From positions 98,014 to 162,013 of the forward strand of contig CAIQBO010000006.1 of the NCBI GenBank assembly GCA_903870145.1: 64,000 nt of DNA, given 5' to 3'. A model generated the notes under the pieces. That model was not told the DNA's origin and searched no databases. It worked only from the letters and a program-made list of their open reading frames with translations. Shown piece by piece: positions 1-8,929 of the stretch; positions within the stretch are counted from its first letter, which is position 1, and the number at the start of each line of letters is the position of its first letter. The position numbers were made by a program, and so were the translations under genes. The DNA is from an uncultured Burkholderiales bacterium (lineage in GTDB: Bacteria; Pseudomonadota; Gammaproteobacteria; Burkholderiales; Burkholderiaceae_C).

Positions 1-774
1 TTGTACTATTTGAGTGCTTTTTATCTTTTCATCTGCACTGCTTTGATGTTTGCCTTCACACGCACGCCCTTGGGCAGAATCTTGAATGCAGTTCGAGACA
101 ACCCTGAGCGGGTTGAGTTTGTTGGCTACGACACCGAGCGCGTGCGCTACATTGCCTTCATGGTGGCTGGATTTTTTGCCGGTATCGGCGGGGCCATCGC
201 CGCATTGCATTTCGAAATTGTGACGTCTGAGAATGTCAGTGGTGCTCGCTCAACTGTCTATTTGTTATGGACCTTTTTAGGTGGCGCTACATTTTTCTTT
301 GGTGCCATCATTGGCGGTGTGATGGCGGTGCTGGCCTTTGTCATGTTCAGTGAACTGACCAAAGCTTGGCTGCTTTATTTGGGCCTCCTGTTTTTGTTCA
401 TGGTCATGTATGCACCCGGCGGTTTTGCTGGCTTGATCATGATGAACTTGCGGGTTGCTTCGTTTGGATTTTTAAGAAAATTGTGGGTCAGTTACCTGGC
501 CTTGGGAGTGACGGCCATGGTTGCCCTGCTCGGTGCAAGTGTGATGATCGAGATGATTTATCACCTTCAGTTTGATGGCGCGCTGGGTGATGAACTGAAG
601 TTTTTGTCCATGACCTTCAACGCCAAAAACTTCGACATTTGGTTTGGATCAGGATTCTTGATGCTCACGGGTCTGGGTTTGTTTGAACTTTGCCGCAAAC
701 AATTTTTGCAAGAATGGGGCGAAATTCAAGAAGACATTGAAAACGAAATCAAACGCAGGCAGGCATTGTCATGA
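1..774 (+). CDS. livM: LivM-type branched-chain amino acid ABC transporter permease (5' end cut by the window)
   Basis: Membrane permease of a branched-chain-amino-acid/amide-type (HAAT) importer. The reading frame is already open at base 1, so the N-terminal part lies outside the window and the TTG at base 1 is not a credible start. The visible part has several hydrophobic segments and the cytoplasmic coupling loop typical of LivM (AVRDNPERVEFVGYD, about residues 30-44). After the conserved core there is a C-terminal extension of about 100 residues with two more hydrophobic segments and a charged tail; I recall such extensions from betaproteobacterial LivM proteins. The stop codon overlaps the start of the next gene (ATGA), so translation is probably coupled. 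The substrate may be an amino acid or a small acid; the fatty-acid genes downstream hint at an acyl compound, but that is inference. Confidence 0.85.
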   Translation: MYYLSAFYLFICTALMFAFTRTPLGRILNAVRDNPERVEFVGYDTERVRYIAFMVAGFFAGIGGAIAALHFEIVTSENVSGARSTVYLLWTFLGGATFFFGAIIGGVMAVLAFVMFSELTKAWLLYLGLLFLFMVMYAPGGFAGLIMMNLRVASFGFLRKLWVSYLALGVTAMVALLGASVMIEMIYHLQFDGALGDELKFLSMTFNAKNFDIWFGSGFLMLTGLGLFELCRKQFLQEWGEIQEDIENEIKRRQALS

Positions 775-1541
775 GTTACGCTTTAGAACTCAAAGACCTT
801 CGGAAAAATTTCGGTCAAACTGAAATCATTCGGGGCGTTAACTTGGCTGTAAAAGCGGGTGAGCGTGTCGCCATCATTGGGCCCAATGGGGCCGGAAAAT
901 CTACGCTTTTTAATTTGATCAGTGGCCGCTTTGCCCCGACGTCTGGAGACGTTTTTTTGAACGGCACACAACTCAAGGGCAAGAAGCCATTTGAGATCAA
1001 TCGGATGGGGCTGTCCAGAAGTTTTCAAATCACCAATATTTTTCCGAAGCTGAGTGTTTTTGAAAACCTGCGTTGCGGCTTGCTGTGGAGTCTTGGCTAC
1101 AAATACACTTTTTTCAAGTTTCTGGCGGACTTGGACGATGCCAATGCGCGTACTGATGAGTTGATGGAAATGATCAAGCTCGACAACAAACGTGATGTGC
1201 TGGCTGTCAATCTGACCTATGCAGAGCAGCGCGCTTTGGAAATTGGCATCACCATTGCCGGTGGGGCTAACGTGATTTTGTTGGACGAACCTACCGCTGG
1301 CATGAGTAAAAGTGAAACCACTCGGTTTATCCGCTTGATCAAAGAAGTCACGGTCGGCAAAACGCTGTTGACGGTCGAGCACGACATGGGGGTGGTATTT
1401 GGCTTGGCCGATAAAATTGCTGTTTTGGTCTACGGCGAAGTGATTGCCTTTGACACCCCTGAAGCGGTGAGGTCCAACGCCTTGGTGCAAGAAGCTTACT
1501 TGGGTTCACCCGATCAGCAAGATCAGGCCGGGGGACATTGA
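771..1541 (+). CDS. livG: LivG-type ABC transporter ATP-binding protein
   Basis: ATPase subunit (256 aa) of the HAAT-family importer begun by the upstream permease. Walker A GPNGAGKST lies at residues 37-45, Walker B ILLDEP at 169-174, and the H-loop histidine is in the VEHDMG segment near residue 203. The signature motif is LTYAEQ (about 148-153) instead of LSGGQ. LivG proteins are known to deviate here (E. coli LivG has LAYGQQ as I recall it), but loss of the second glycine is a further step. This matters because the facing Walker A of LivF is also altered (see Findings). The start ATG overlaps the livM stop; livF follows after one base, so the three genes form one operon. Confidence 0.92.
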   Translation: MSYALELKDLRKNFGQTEIIRGVNLAVKAGERVAIIGPNGAGKSTLFNLISGRFAPTSGDVFLNGTQLKGKKPFEINRMGLSRSFQITNIFPKLSVFENLRCGLLWSLGYKYTFFKFLADLDDANARTDELMEMIKLDNKRDVLAVNLTYAEQRALEIGITIAGGANVILLDEPTAGMSKSETTRFIRLIKEVTVGKTLLTVEHDMGVVFGLADKIAVLVYGEVIAFDTPEAVRSNALVQEAYLGSPDQQDQAGGH

Positions 1542-1542
1542 A

Positions 1543-2238
1543 ATGCTTGTCTTAGATAATTTGCATGCTTTTTATGGCAAAAGCCATGTGCTCCATGGTG
1601 TGAGCTTTTCAGTGGCTCAGGGCGAAATCGTTGCCTTGCTAGGGCGCAACGGTTCAGGGCGTAGCACAACCGCCAAAGCCATCATGGGGTCGGTCGATGC
1701 GACCGGCTCCGTTCTGTGGCGAGGCCAGCAAATCCGAGGGCTTAAACCCTTCGAAGTTGCTCACCTGGGCCTTGGCTATGTGCCCGAAAACCGAGATATT
1801 TTTCCTAGCCTGACTGTCCATCAGAACTTACTGTTGGGACAAAAAGGCTCCGGAAAAGGAAGTCGCTGGTCGTTTGAGGACATGTACACCTTGTTCCCTC
1901 GCTTGCGCGAGCGCCAGCACACAGAGGCCGGCGTTTTATCGGGGGGGGAGCAACAAATGTTAACTTTATGCCGCAGCTTGATGGGCGACCCTGACCTGAT
2001 CATCATTGATGAGCCCACGGAAGGCCTGGCGCCCAAAATTGTCGAGTTGGTCGCCCAGTTTTTGAAAACTTTGCGCGATCGCGGCATCAGCGTTTTGTTG
2101 ATTGAACAAAAATTAACCATCGCCATGCGCATCTCTGATCGAGCCTTGGTCATGGGGCACGGCAGCATTGTTTTCGATGGCAGCCCAGCAGCTTTGAAGC
2201 AAGACAGTTACATCCGCAAGGAGTGGCTGGAAGTTTGA
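1543..2238 (+). CDS. livF: LivF-type ABC transporter ATP-binding protein with Arg in Walker A
   Basis: Second ATPase subunit (231 aa) of the HAAT importer. The signature LSGGE (132-136) and Walker B IIIDEP (153-158) are canonical. The residue at the H-loop position is Gln (IEQK), which is usual for LivF. Walker A reads GRNGSGRST at 34-42: the invariant lysine is arginine at residue 40 (codon CGT, bases 1660-1662). All other parts of the protein look intact and the frame is undamaged, so this is unlikely to be a decaying gene. A G-rich ribosome-binding site precedes the ATG. It is the last gene of the liv operon; a candidate regulatory dyad follows. Confidence 0.9.
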   Translation: MLVLDNLHAFYGKSHVLHGVSFSVAQGEIVALLGRNGSGRSTTAKAIMGSVDATGSVLWRGQQIRGLKPFEVAHLGLGYVPENRDIFPSLTVHQNLLLGQKGSGKGSRWSFEDMYTLFPRLRERQHTEAGVLSGGEQQMLTLCRSLMGDPDLIIIDEPTEGLAPKIVELVAQFLKTLRDRGISVLLIEQKLTIAMRISDRALVMGHGSIVFDGSPAALKQDSYIRKEWLEV

Positions 2239-2295
2239 CCTGGTCACGGGTGCGACATGCACCGCACCTAAAGTTTACGCAAACGCCTAAAATCT

Positions 2296-2319
2296 AAAAA
2301 AGAACGCCCGTTCTTTTTT
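2296..2319. promoter_or_regulatory. Perfect 24-bp dyad between livF and the fadB-like gene: operator or terminator
   Basis: Two 11-base arms (A/T-rich ends, core AGAACG) surround a 2-base CC spacer: the core reads AGAACG-CC-CGTTCT. It ends 29 bases before the ATG of the fadB-like gene. It could fold as a terminator for the liv operon because it ends in T6, but the stem is A/T-rich for a terminator. TetR-type regulators of fatty-acid degradation (FadR, PsrA and similar) bind palindromes of this general form, so an operator is at least as likely. A weaker 5-bp hairpin (GGTGC/GCACC, 2249-2263) lies just upstream. Confidence 0.55.
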
Positions 2320-2348
2320 GTCTGTATCACCTACTGAGGAACAACAGC

Positions 2349-4460
2349 ATGAGCGCTGAATACAAAGTCCATGGCGACGTGGCCGTGATCACGATGAACA
2401 ACCCACCGGTGAACGGTTTGGGATATTCAACCCGATTGGGCATCACAGATGGCTTGAGCAAAGCCAATGCGGATGCTGCTGTCAAATCCATTGTGATCAC
2501 AGGGGCTGGCAAAGCCTTCTCGGGTGGCGCAGACATCAAAGAGTTCGGAACGCCAAGATCAACGCAAGAGCCTAATTTGCTCAGCGTCATCCGTGAATGT
2601 GAGAAATCAAACAAACCGATACTGGCAGCCATGCACTCGGTTGCCATGGGCGGTGGTTTGGAGTTGGCGCTTGGCTGCCATTACCGCATGGCAGCGCCTG
2701 GCTGCAAAGTGGCTTTGCCAGAAGTCAAGCTGGGCCTGCTGCCTGGGGCTGGTGGCACGCAGCGCCTGCCGCGTGTCTTGGGCGTTGAGCCGGCACTGAA
2801 CATGATCGTCAGCGGAGAGGCCATCAACAGTGAAATGCTGGCCATGCTGCCAGGCCAGAAATTGTTCAACAAAATGGCCAGCTCACCTGAAACATTGGCG
2901 CAAGAGGCGATGGACTATGCACGTGAATTGGCGCAGCAGCATGCAGATGGCAGCCCATTGCCTTTGATCCGTAACTTGCCTTGCAAGCACCCCCAAGGCG
3001 ATGCTTACTTTCAGTTTGCGCGCAATATGGTCAAGGGCATGGCCAAAAACTATCCTGCCCCTCCCAAATGCGTGGATGCGGTAGAGGCAGCCACTCAGAA
3101 AAAATTTGACGATGGCATGGCCTTTGAGCGTGAAATTTTCACCAATCTCCTGTTCTCCAATGAGTCACGCGCGTTGCGCCACATCTTCATGGCCGAACGC
3201 GCCGCTTCGAAGATTGCGGATGTGCCTGAAGACACCCCCAAACGCAACATTGCTTCGGTGGCCGTGATCGGCGCTGGCACCATGGGCGGCGGCATTTCAA
3301 TGAACTTGTTGAACGCAGGCATTCCGGTCAAGATGCTCGAGATGAAGCAAGAAGCGCTGGACCGCGGCGTGGCCACGATTCGCAAAAATTACGAGTCTCA
3401 AGTCAAAAAGGGCAAGCTGAAACAAGACAAATACGATCAGCGCATGGCCTTGCTCAGCACCACCTTGAGCTACGACGACATCGGCAGCGCAGACATGGTC
3501 ATTGAAGCCGTGTTTGAAGAAATGGGCGTGAAAGAAGCTGTGTTCAAAAAATTGGACGAAGTCATGAAGCCCGGCGCCATCTTGGCCTCCAACACCTCGA
3601 CCTTGGATGTGAACAAAATTGCAGCATTCACCAAGCGCCCTCAAGATGTGGTGGGCATGCACTTTTTCAGTCCCGCCAACGTCATGAAATTGCTTGAAGT
3701 GGTGCGCGGCGCGAAAACCAGCAAAGACGTGCTGGCCACCGTCATGACCCTGGGCAAAAAAATCAAAAAAACAACCGTGGTCTCAGGTGTTTGTGATGGC
3801 TTCATTGGCAACCGCATGATCGAGCAATACAGCCGCCAAGCCGGCTTTTTGATTGATGAAGGTTGCACACCTGCGCAAGTCGACAAAGCTGCTGAGAAGT
3901 TCGGCTTTGCCATGGGTCCGTTTCGCATGGGGGACTTGGCTGGCAACGACATTGGCTGGGCCATTCGCAAGCGTCGCACCATCGAGCGCCCCAACATGAA
4001 GTACAGCAAAACAGCAGATTTATTGTGCGAGATGGGCCGCTTTGGTCAAAAAACAGGCGCTGGCTGGTACGACTACCAAACCGGCAAGCGCGATGCCATT
4101 CCCAGTGCCGTGGTGGTCGACATGATCGAGAAACACCGGCAAGCGTGCGGTATCACACCACGCAAAATCGCCGACGAAGAAATCGTGCAACGCTTGGTCT
4201 ACGCTTTGGTTAACGAAGCCGCTCACATTTTGGAAGAGGGCATCGCGGGCAAGGCCAGCGACATTGACATGGTTTACTTGACCGGATATGGCTTCCCCAT
4301 TTGGCGCGGTGGCCCCATGTTGTACGCCGATACAGTGGGCTTGTTCAATGTGGTCCAAAGCATGAAACGCTTTGCCCAAAACCCGCACGACGATGCCGCA
4401 TTTTGGCAACCCGCTCCGCTGTTAGCCCGTTTGGTGGCCGACGGTAAAACCTTCAACTGA
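2349..4460 (+). CDS. Bifunctional enoyl-CoA hydratase / 3-hydroxyacyl-CoA dehydrogenase (FadB/FadJ-like)
   Basis: Multifunctional beta-oxidation enzyme, 703 aa, within the normal FadB/FadJ range. The N-terminal crotonase domain carries GGADIKEF (about 59-66, oxyanion hole) and the two catalytic glutamates at about Glu105 (GGGLELALG) and Glu125 (LPEVKLGL). The NAD-binding domain starts at GAGTMGGG (308-315); the dehydrogenase catalytic histidine is about His438 in GMHFFSP. The start ATG has a GAGGA ribosome-binding site 9 bases upstream. The thiolase gene follows after 15 bases, giving the alpha-then-beta order of a fatty-acid oxidation complex. I leave the symbol blank because I cannot tell FadB, FadJ or a paralogue for a special acyl-CoA apart by eye. 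Confidence 0.92.
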   Translation: MSAEYKVHGDVAVITMNNPPVNGLGYSTRLGITDGLSKANADAAVKSIVITGAGKAFSGGADIKEFGTPRSTQEPNLLSVIRECEKSNKPILAAMHSVAMGGGLELALGCHYRMAAPGCKVALPEVKLGLLPGAGGTQRLPRVLGVEPALNMIVSGEAINSEMLAMLPGQKLFNKMASSPETLAQEAMDYARELAQQHADGSPLPLIRNLPCKHPQGDAYFQFARNMVKGMAKNYPAPPKCVDAVEAATQKKFDDGMAFEREIFTNLLFSNESRALRHIFMAERAASKIADVPEDTPKRNIASVAVIGAGTMGGGISMNLLNAGIPVKMLEMKQEALDRGVATIRKNYESQVKKGKLKQDKYDQRMALLSTTLSYDDIGSADMVIEAVFEEMGVKEAVFKKLDEVMKPGAILASNTSTLDVNKIAAFTKRPQDVVGMHFFSPANVMKLLEVVRGAKTSKDVLATVMTLGKKIKKTTVVSGVCDGFIGNRMIEQYSRQAGFLIDEGCTPAQVDKAAEKFGFAMGPFRMGDLAGNDIGWAIRKRRTIERPNMKYSKTADLLCEMGRFGQKTGAGWYDYQTGKRDAIPSAVVVDMIEKHRQACGITPRKIADEEIVQRLVYALVNEAAHILEEGIAGKASDIDMVYLTGYGFPIWRGGPMLYADTVGLFNVVQSMKRFAQNPHDDAAFWQPAPLLARLVADGKTFN

Positions 4461-4475
4461 TCAGAGGAAAACACC

Positions 4476-5651
4476 ATGACCAACGCTGTCATCGTCTCGA
4501 CTGCACGCACGCCTCTGGCCAAGAGCTGGAAAGGTTCATTCAACATGACCCATGGCGCCACATTGGGTGGCCACGCGGTTCAACACGCGGTTCAACGCGC
4601 CGGCATAGAGGGCGCAGAAGTAGAAGACGTCATCATGGGCTGCGCCAATCCTGAAGGCGCCACCGGGGCCAACATTGCTCGGCAAATTGCCTTGCGCGCA
4701 GGGCTGCCGATTTCGGTATCCGGCTTGACCGTCAATCGTTTTTGCTCTTCGGGGTTGCAAACCATTGCCTTGGCCGCGCAGCGCATCATCGCCGGTGAAG
4801 GACAAATCTATGTGGCCGGTGGTGTTGAAAGTATTTCTTGTGTTCAGCAAGAAATGAATCAGCACATGTTTTTTGATTTGGCATTGCAAAAAGCCAAACC
4901 CGAAATTTACTGGAACATGCTGCAAACCGCTGAGCAAGTGGCCAAGCGTTACAAAATTAGCCGTGACCGCATGGACGAATATGGCGCGGCCAGCCAGCAA
5001 AAAGCATGTGCTGCGCAAGCAGCCGGCTTGTTTGATGCGGAGATTGCGCCCATCACAGTCTCAGCCGGCGTGATAGACAAACTCATGGGCATGATGACCA
5101 AACAAGTCACCGTCAGCAAGGACGAGGGCACGCGTGAGGGCACCACGATCGAAGCCATCGCTGGCCTGCGCTCTGCAGTGCCAGGTGGCCTGATCTCTGC
5201 GGGCAATGCCAGTCAGTTTTCTGATGGTGCAGGCGCTTGCGTTTTGATGGACGAGACCCTGGCCGAAAAACGCGGCCTCAAACCACTGGGCAGGTTTCTC
5301 GGTTTTGCGGTGGCTGGTTGTGAGCCTGACGAAATGGGCATTGGCCCTGTGTACGCCGTGCCCAAAGTGCTGGCGCGTTTGGGCCTGAAAGTCTCCGACA
5401 TTGATTTGTGGGAACTCAACGAAGCCTTTGCGGTGCAAGTTTTGTATTGCCGCGATACCCTTGGCATACCGCCTGAGCGCTTGAACGTCAATGGCGGCGC
5501 CATTGCGGTAGGCCACCCCTACGGCGTCAGTGGTCAACGTTTAACGGGTCACGCCCTGATCGAAGGCAAGCGCCGAGGCGCCAAACGTGTTGCGGTGACG
5601 ATGTGCATCGGTGGCGGCATGGGGGCTTGCGGTATTTTTGAAGTTCTCTGA
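4476..5651 (+). CDS. Acetyl-CoA acyltransferase (thiolase)
   Basis: Thiolase of 391 aa that would cleave 3-ketoacyl-CoA in the last step of beta-oxidation. The nucleophilic cysteine is Cys90 (NRFCSSGLQ); the C-terminal catalytic pair is His347 (GHPYGVSG) and Cys377 (MCIGGGMG), and the NEAFA motif is present. The GHP loop has Tyr-Gly-Val where most thiolases have a small aliphatic residue and G-A/S, a variation of unknown meaning. It follows the hydratase/dehydrogenase gene at 15 bases with its own GAGGA ribosome-binding site and is followed by a good intrinsic terminator, so these two genes are probably one transcript. Confidence 0.92.
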   Translation: MTNAVIVSTARTPLAKSWKGSFNMTHGATLGGHAVQHAVQRAGIEGAEVEDVIMGCANPEGATGANIARQIALRAGLPISVSGLTVNRFCSSGLQTIALAAQRIIAGEGQIYVAGGVESISCVQQEMNQHMFFDLALQKAKPEIYWNMLQTAEQVAKRYKISRDRMDEYGAASQQKACAAQAAGLFDAEIAPITVSAGVIDKLMGMMTKQVTVSKDEGTREGTTIEAIAGLRSAVPGGLISAGNASQFSDGAGACVLMDETLAEKRGLKPLGRFLGFAVAGCEPDEMGIGPVYAVPKVLARLGLKVSDIDLWELNEAFAVQVLYCRDTLGIPPERLNVNGGAIAVGHPYGVSGQRLTGHALIEGKRRGAKRVAVTMCIGGGMGACGIFEVL

Positions 5652-5668
5652 TTTGCCATCTCGTCTCT

Positions 5669-5708
5669 AAACGGGCGCCCCGCTAATGATGCAGGACGCC
5701 CGTTTTTT
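5669..5708 (+). terminator. Rho-independent terminator after the thiolase gene
   Basis: A 9-bp stem AAACGGGCG (5669-5677) pairs with CGCCCGTTT (5697-5705), and the T-run continues to 5708. It lies 18 bases past the thiolase stop and ends the hydratase/thiolase transcript. Confidence 0.8.
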
Positions 5709-5743
5709 GACTTTGAAGCTTTGATTGACAACGCGGTACACAC

Positions 5744-7630
5744 ATGAGTTTTCGACCTACATTGGAATTTCTGCTGTTTGATTGGCTCCAAGTCACAGAG
5801 CTTCAATCGCGCGAAAGATTTCAGGAGCACACACGCGAGACGTGGGGTGCGGTGCTCGACACCTGCGAGCGCATTGCGCTGGAAAAGTACGCCCCCTTTA
5901 ACCGTTTGGTGGACACCCAAGTGCCTGTCTTTGATGGTGAAAAAGTGAGCTTGCCGCAAGCCACGCATGATGCCAACAAGGCCTATGCGCAATCGGGCAT
6001 GCTCAGCGCTTCGCAAGACTACGACATTGGCGGCATGCAGTTGCCTTACACGGTGGAAGCCGCAGCCAATGCATTTTTTGCGATGGCTTCGGTCAGCATG
6101 GGCTCGGGCTTGTTGACTGTGGGCAATGCCAATTTGTTGATGGTGCATGGCACGGCAATGCAAAAAGAAGTCTTTGCATTGAATGAATTTTCTGGACTGT
6201 GGTCCGGCACCATGTGTTTGTCTGAACCGCAAGCGGGCTCCTCATTAAGTGATGTGGCCACCCGCGCAGTCCCTGACGGCCCGGCCTATGCATCAGACCC
6301 TTTGGGGCCCCGCTTTCGCCTGAAGGGCAACAAGATGTGGATCTCGGCGGGAGAGCACGAGCTGACCGAGAACATCGTTCATTTGGTCTTGGCCAAAATC
6401 CCTGGCCCCAACGGCAAGTTGCCCGCAGGGGTCAAAGGCATTTCATTGTTCATCGTGCCGAAAAAAATGGTGAATGCACAAGGGCATTTGACCGGACAGC
6501 GCAACGACGTGGCCTTGGCTGGCCTGAATCACAAATGCGGTTGGCACGGCACCACCAACACCTTGCTCAATTTTGGCGAAGGCAAGTACCCCGTTAACAC
6601 CGATGACTGCCAAGGCTTGCAAGGGCAAGATGCCGGTGCGGTGGGCTACTTGGTGGGGCAGCCAGGTCGTGGTTTGTCGTGCATGTTCCACATGATGAAC
6701 GAAGCACGCATTGGCGTTGGCATGGCGGCCACCATGCTGGGCATGGCTGGCTATCAGGCCAGTTTAGACTATGCCAGAACTCGCACGCAAGGTCGTGCGG
6801 TATCGGGGTCCCCCACATCTGCTGCAGCGGGAGCCGCAGGTTCGAAGCTTGTGAAAGATGCCGAACAAGCGCCCATTCGCATCATTGAACACGCCGACAT
6901 CAAGCGCATGTTGCTGGCTCAGAAATCTTACTGTGAAGCAGCCTTGGCTTTGGAGTTGTATTGCGCACGTCTGGTCGATGAGCATCATACTGGCACTGCC
7001 GAATCGGCGGATGACGCCCGTTTGCTGCTGGAAATTCTCACGCCCATTGCAAAAAGTTGGCCCAGTGAATGGTGTTTGGAAGCCAACAGTTTGGCCATTC
7101 AAATCCATGGCGGCTACGGCTACACGCGAGACTTTCCTGTGGAGCAATATTGGCGCGAGAATCGGCTGAACATGATTCACGAAGGAACACATGGCATTCA
7201 GGCCTTGGATCTACTGGGCCGAAAAGTGTTGATGGAAGAGGGCAGGGCCATGCGTCTTTTGTCCGAGCGCATGCACCAGACCATTGCGATAGCTGCTCAA
7301 TGGCCAGACCTTGAAAGTGACGCAAAGAGTTTGAGCCAGGCATTGCAAAAAGTTGTCACTACCACGCAGCAAGCGTGGTCAACCGGGCAAGCCCATGAAG
7401 CATTGGCCAATGCAGTGCCTTATTTGCAAGCATTTGGCCATCTTGTCATTGCCTGGATGTGGCTTGATGTCAACGCCAGATGCAGGGGTGAGAGTTGCGC
7501 CGCTCAGGTTGGCCGACTTGCAGCTTCTCAGTATTTTTTCCGATATGAACTGCCCAAAATCGATGCTTGGTTGAGCGTGGTCAGCCATCGCGATTTAACC
7601 TGCGCCAATTTGGACGAAGCGTCCTTTTGA
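5744..7630 (+). CDS. Acyl-CoA dehydrogenase, long FadE-type
   Basis: FAD-dependent acyl-CoA dehydrogenase, 628 aa, first step of beta-oxidation. The length and the extra N- and C-terminal stretches match the bacterial acyl-CoA dehydrogenases that carry a C-terminal added domain, not the 380-aa mammalian type. The flavin/substrate-binding region includes CLSEPQAGSSLSDV and the C-terminal IHEGTHGIQALDLLGRK, where Glu480 is in the position of the catalytic base. It follows the terminator at 5669-5708, so it needs its own promoter in 5709-5743; no convincing -35/-10 pair was seen. A short-chain dehydrogenase follows 38 bases downstream in the same direction. Confidence 0.93.
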   Translation: MSFRPTLEFLLFDWLQVTELQSRERFQEHTRETWGAVLDTCERIALEKYAPFNRLVDTQVPVFDGEKVSLPQATHDANKAYAQSGMLSASQDYDIGGMQLPYTVEAAANAFFAMASVSMGSGLLTVGNANLLMVHGTAMQKEVFALNEFSGLWSGTMCLSEPQAGSSLSDVATRAVPDGPAYASDPLGPRFRLKGNKMWISAGEHELTENIVHLVLAKIPGPNGKLPAGVKGISLFIVPKKMVNAQGHLTGQRNDVALAGLNHKCGWHGTTNTLLNFGEGKYPVNTDDCQGLQGQDAGAVGYLVGQPGRGLSCMFHMMNEARIGVGMAATMLGMAGYQASLDYARTRTQGRAVSGSPTSAAAGAAGSKLVKDAEQAPIRIIEHADIKRMLLAQKSYCEAALALELYCARLVDEHHTGTAESADDARLLLEILTPIAKSWPSEWCLEANSLAIQIHGGYGYTRDFPVEQYWRENRLNMIHEGTHGIQALDLLGRKVLMEEGRAMRLLSERMHQTIAIAAQWPDLESDAKSLSQALQKVVTTTQQAWSTGQAHEALANAVPYLQAFGHLVIAWMWLDVNARCRGESCAAQVGRLAASQYFFRYELPKIDAWLSVVSHRDLTCANLDEASF

Positions 7631-7668
7631 AAGAGGCGCAGACAATGAATGATTTTAAGGAGATTGAC

Positions 7669-8460
7669 ATGACTCGAAGCGTTCAACAACTTTTTGACTT
7701 GACCGGGCAAACAGCCTTGGTCACCGGTGGCTCTCGTGGCCTAGGCTTGCAGATGGCGCATGCCTTGGGGGAAGCCGGTGCACGCGTGATGATCAGCTCA
7801 CGCAAGGCCGCTGATTTGGAAGACACTGCAACACAGCTTCAAGCTGCCGGCATTGAGACTCAGTGGATCGCCGCAGATTGCGCCAAGGAAGAAGATCTGA
7901 GAAGCCTGGCCGCTCAAACTGTGAGCCGCATGGGCCACATCGATATTTTGATCAACAATGCAGGCGCATCTTGGGGCGCACCGGCAGAAGATCACCCCGT
8001 GCAAGCCTGGGACAAGGTCATGAATTTGAACGTGCGCGGCTATTTCATCTTGTCGCAAGAAGTAGCCAAGTTGAGCATGATTCCACGGCGCAAAGGACGG
8101 ATTTTGAACGTGGCCTCGATCGCCGGTTTGGGCGGAAATCCTTCACAAATGCAGACCATTGCCTACAACACATCCAAGGGTGCTGTCATCACTTTCACCA
8201 AAGCTTTAGCCGGTGAGTGGGGCCATTTCGGCATCACGGTGAACGCCATTTGCCCTGGTTTTTTCCCAAGCAAAATGACGTATGGACTGCTCGAAAAACT
8301 AGGTGTTGACAATTTGATCGCACACGCCCCCCTCAGGCGTTTGGGCGACGACGAAGACCTCAAGGGCTTGACGCTGCTTTATGCTTCAGATGCTGGCAAA
8401 CACATCACTGGGCAGTGGTTGGCAGTCGACGGCGGCGTCAGTTGCATCACTGCCGGTTGA
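7669..8460 (+). CDS. Short-chain dehydrogenase/reductase (SDR)
   Basis: Classical SDR of 263 aa. The nucleotide-binding TGGSRGLG is at 19-26, NNAG is present near residue 100, and the catalytic Tyr166-x-x-x-Lys170 is in YNTSKGA. The ATG at 7669 has an AAGGAG ribosome-binding site with 6-base spacing; an in-frame ATG at 7645 lacks one as good, so I chose 7669. In a beta-oxidation cluster it could oxidise a 3-hydroxyacyl-CoA or reduce a 3-ketoacyl-CoA; the substrate cannot be read from the sequence. Confidence 0.9.
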   Translation: MTRSVQQLFDLTGQTALVTGGSRGLGLQMAHALGEAGARVMISSRKAADLEDTATQLQAAGIETQWIAADCAKEEDLRSLAAQTVSRMGHIDILINNAGASWGAPAEDHPVQAWDKVMNLNVRGYFILSQEVAKLSMIPRRKGRILNVASIAGLGGNPSQMQTIAYNTSKGAVITFTKALAGEWGHFGITVNAICPGFFPSKMTYGLLEKLGVDNLIAHAPLRRLGDDEDLKGLTLLYASDAGKHITGQWLAVDGGVSCITAG

Positions 8461-8467
8461 TTCACTC

Positions 8468-8896
8468 ATGAGTCTTTCATTTGGCGCACGCATTCCGTTT
8501 GTGGAGCATTTGGGCTTTACTTTGGAATTGTTTGAGAATGGCCATTCTGAAATGCATTACAGGCCGTTGCCCGAGCATCTCAATTCTTTTGATGTTGCGC
8601 ACGGCGGCGCTATCATGACATTTTTAGATGTGCTCATGGCCACTGCTGCGCGAAGTGTGGCGCCTGCAATGGGTGTGGTCACGATCGAGATGAAGACCAG
8701 TTTCATGCGGCCCGTGATCTCACATGACAATGAAAACTTGGTTGGCAAGGGCGTGCTGTTGCACCGAACAAAATCCATGGCTTTCACAGAAAGCAAAGTT
8801 TTTGACGCTCAAGGCCAGATATGCGCTCACGCTACGGGCACCTTCAAATATATGCCACGCCCCCAGACACCTGCCTCTCAAATATCAACCGATTGA
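8468..8896 (+). CDS. PaaI/YdiI-type hotdog acyl-CoA thioesterase
   Basis: Small hotdog-fold protein (142 aa) with the PaaI-type active-site pattern: an HGG turn in FDVAHGGAIMTFLD followed by the long helix with an acidic residue, then the strand TIEMKTSFMRPV. Enzymes of this family hydrolyse acyl-CoA or aryl-CoA thioesters to release CoA. The ATG at 8468 lies 7 bases after the stop of the SDR gene and fits the family N-terminus; an upstream in-frame start at 8381 would lie inside the SDR gene and is unlikely. Its place in the catabolic cluster suggests it recovers CoA from dead-end thioesters. Confidence 0.85.
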   Translation: MSLSFGARIPFVEHLGFTLELFENGHSEMHYRPLPEHLNSFDVAHGGAIMTFLDVLMATAARSVAPAMGVVTIEMKTSFMRPVISHDNENLVGKGVLLHRTKSMAFTESKVFDAQGQICAHATGTFKYMPRPQTPASQISTD

Positions 8897-8929
8897 TTAT
8901 TAACTTAACTTTTATTCTGGAAACAAATC

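Noticed and set aside
1..3. TTG at base 1 as the start of livM
   Set aside because: The product would lack the conserved N-terminal half of LivM; the frame is simply cut by the window edge.
783..1490. Long antisense open frames over livG and many other genes
   Set aside because: They are mirror images of strongly coding genes, lack recognisable motifs and have no ribosome-binding sites.
1543..2238. livF as a pseudogene because of the Walker A lysine change
   Set aside because: The frame is complete and all other motifs are intact; the partner's signature also deviates in the same ATP site, which suggests selection and not decay.
2249..2263. GGTGC/GCACC hairpin after livF as terminator
   Set aside because: Only 5 bp of stem and no T-run.
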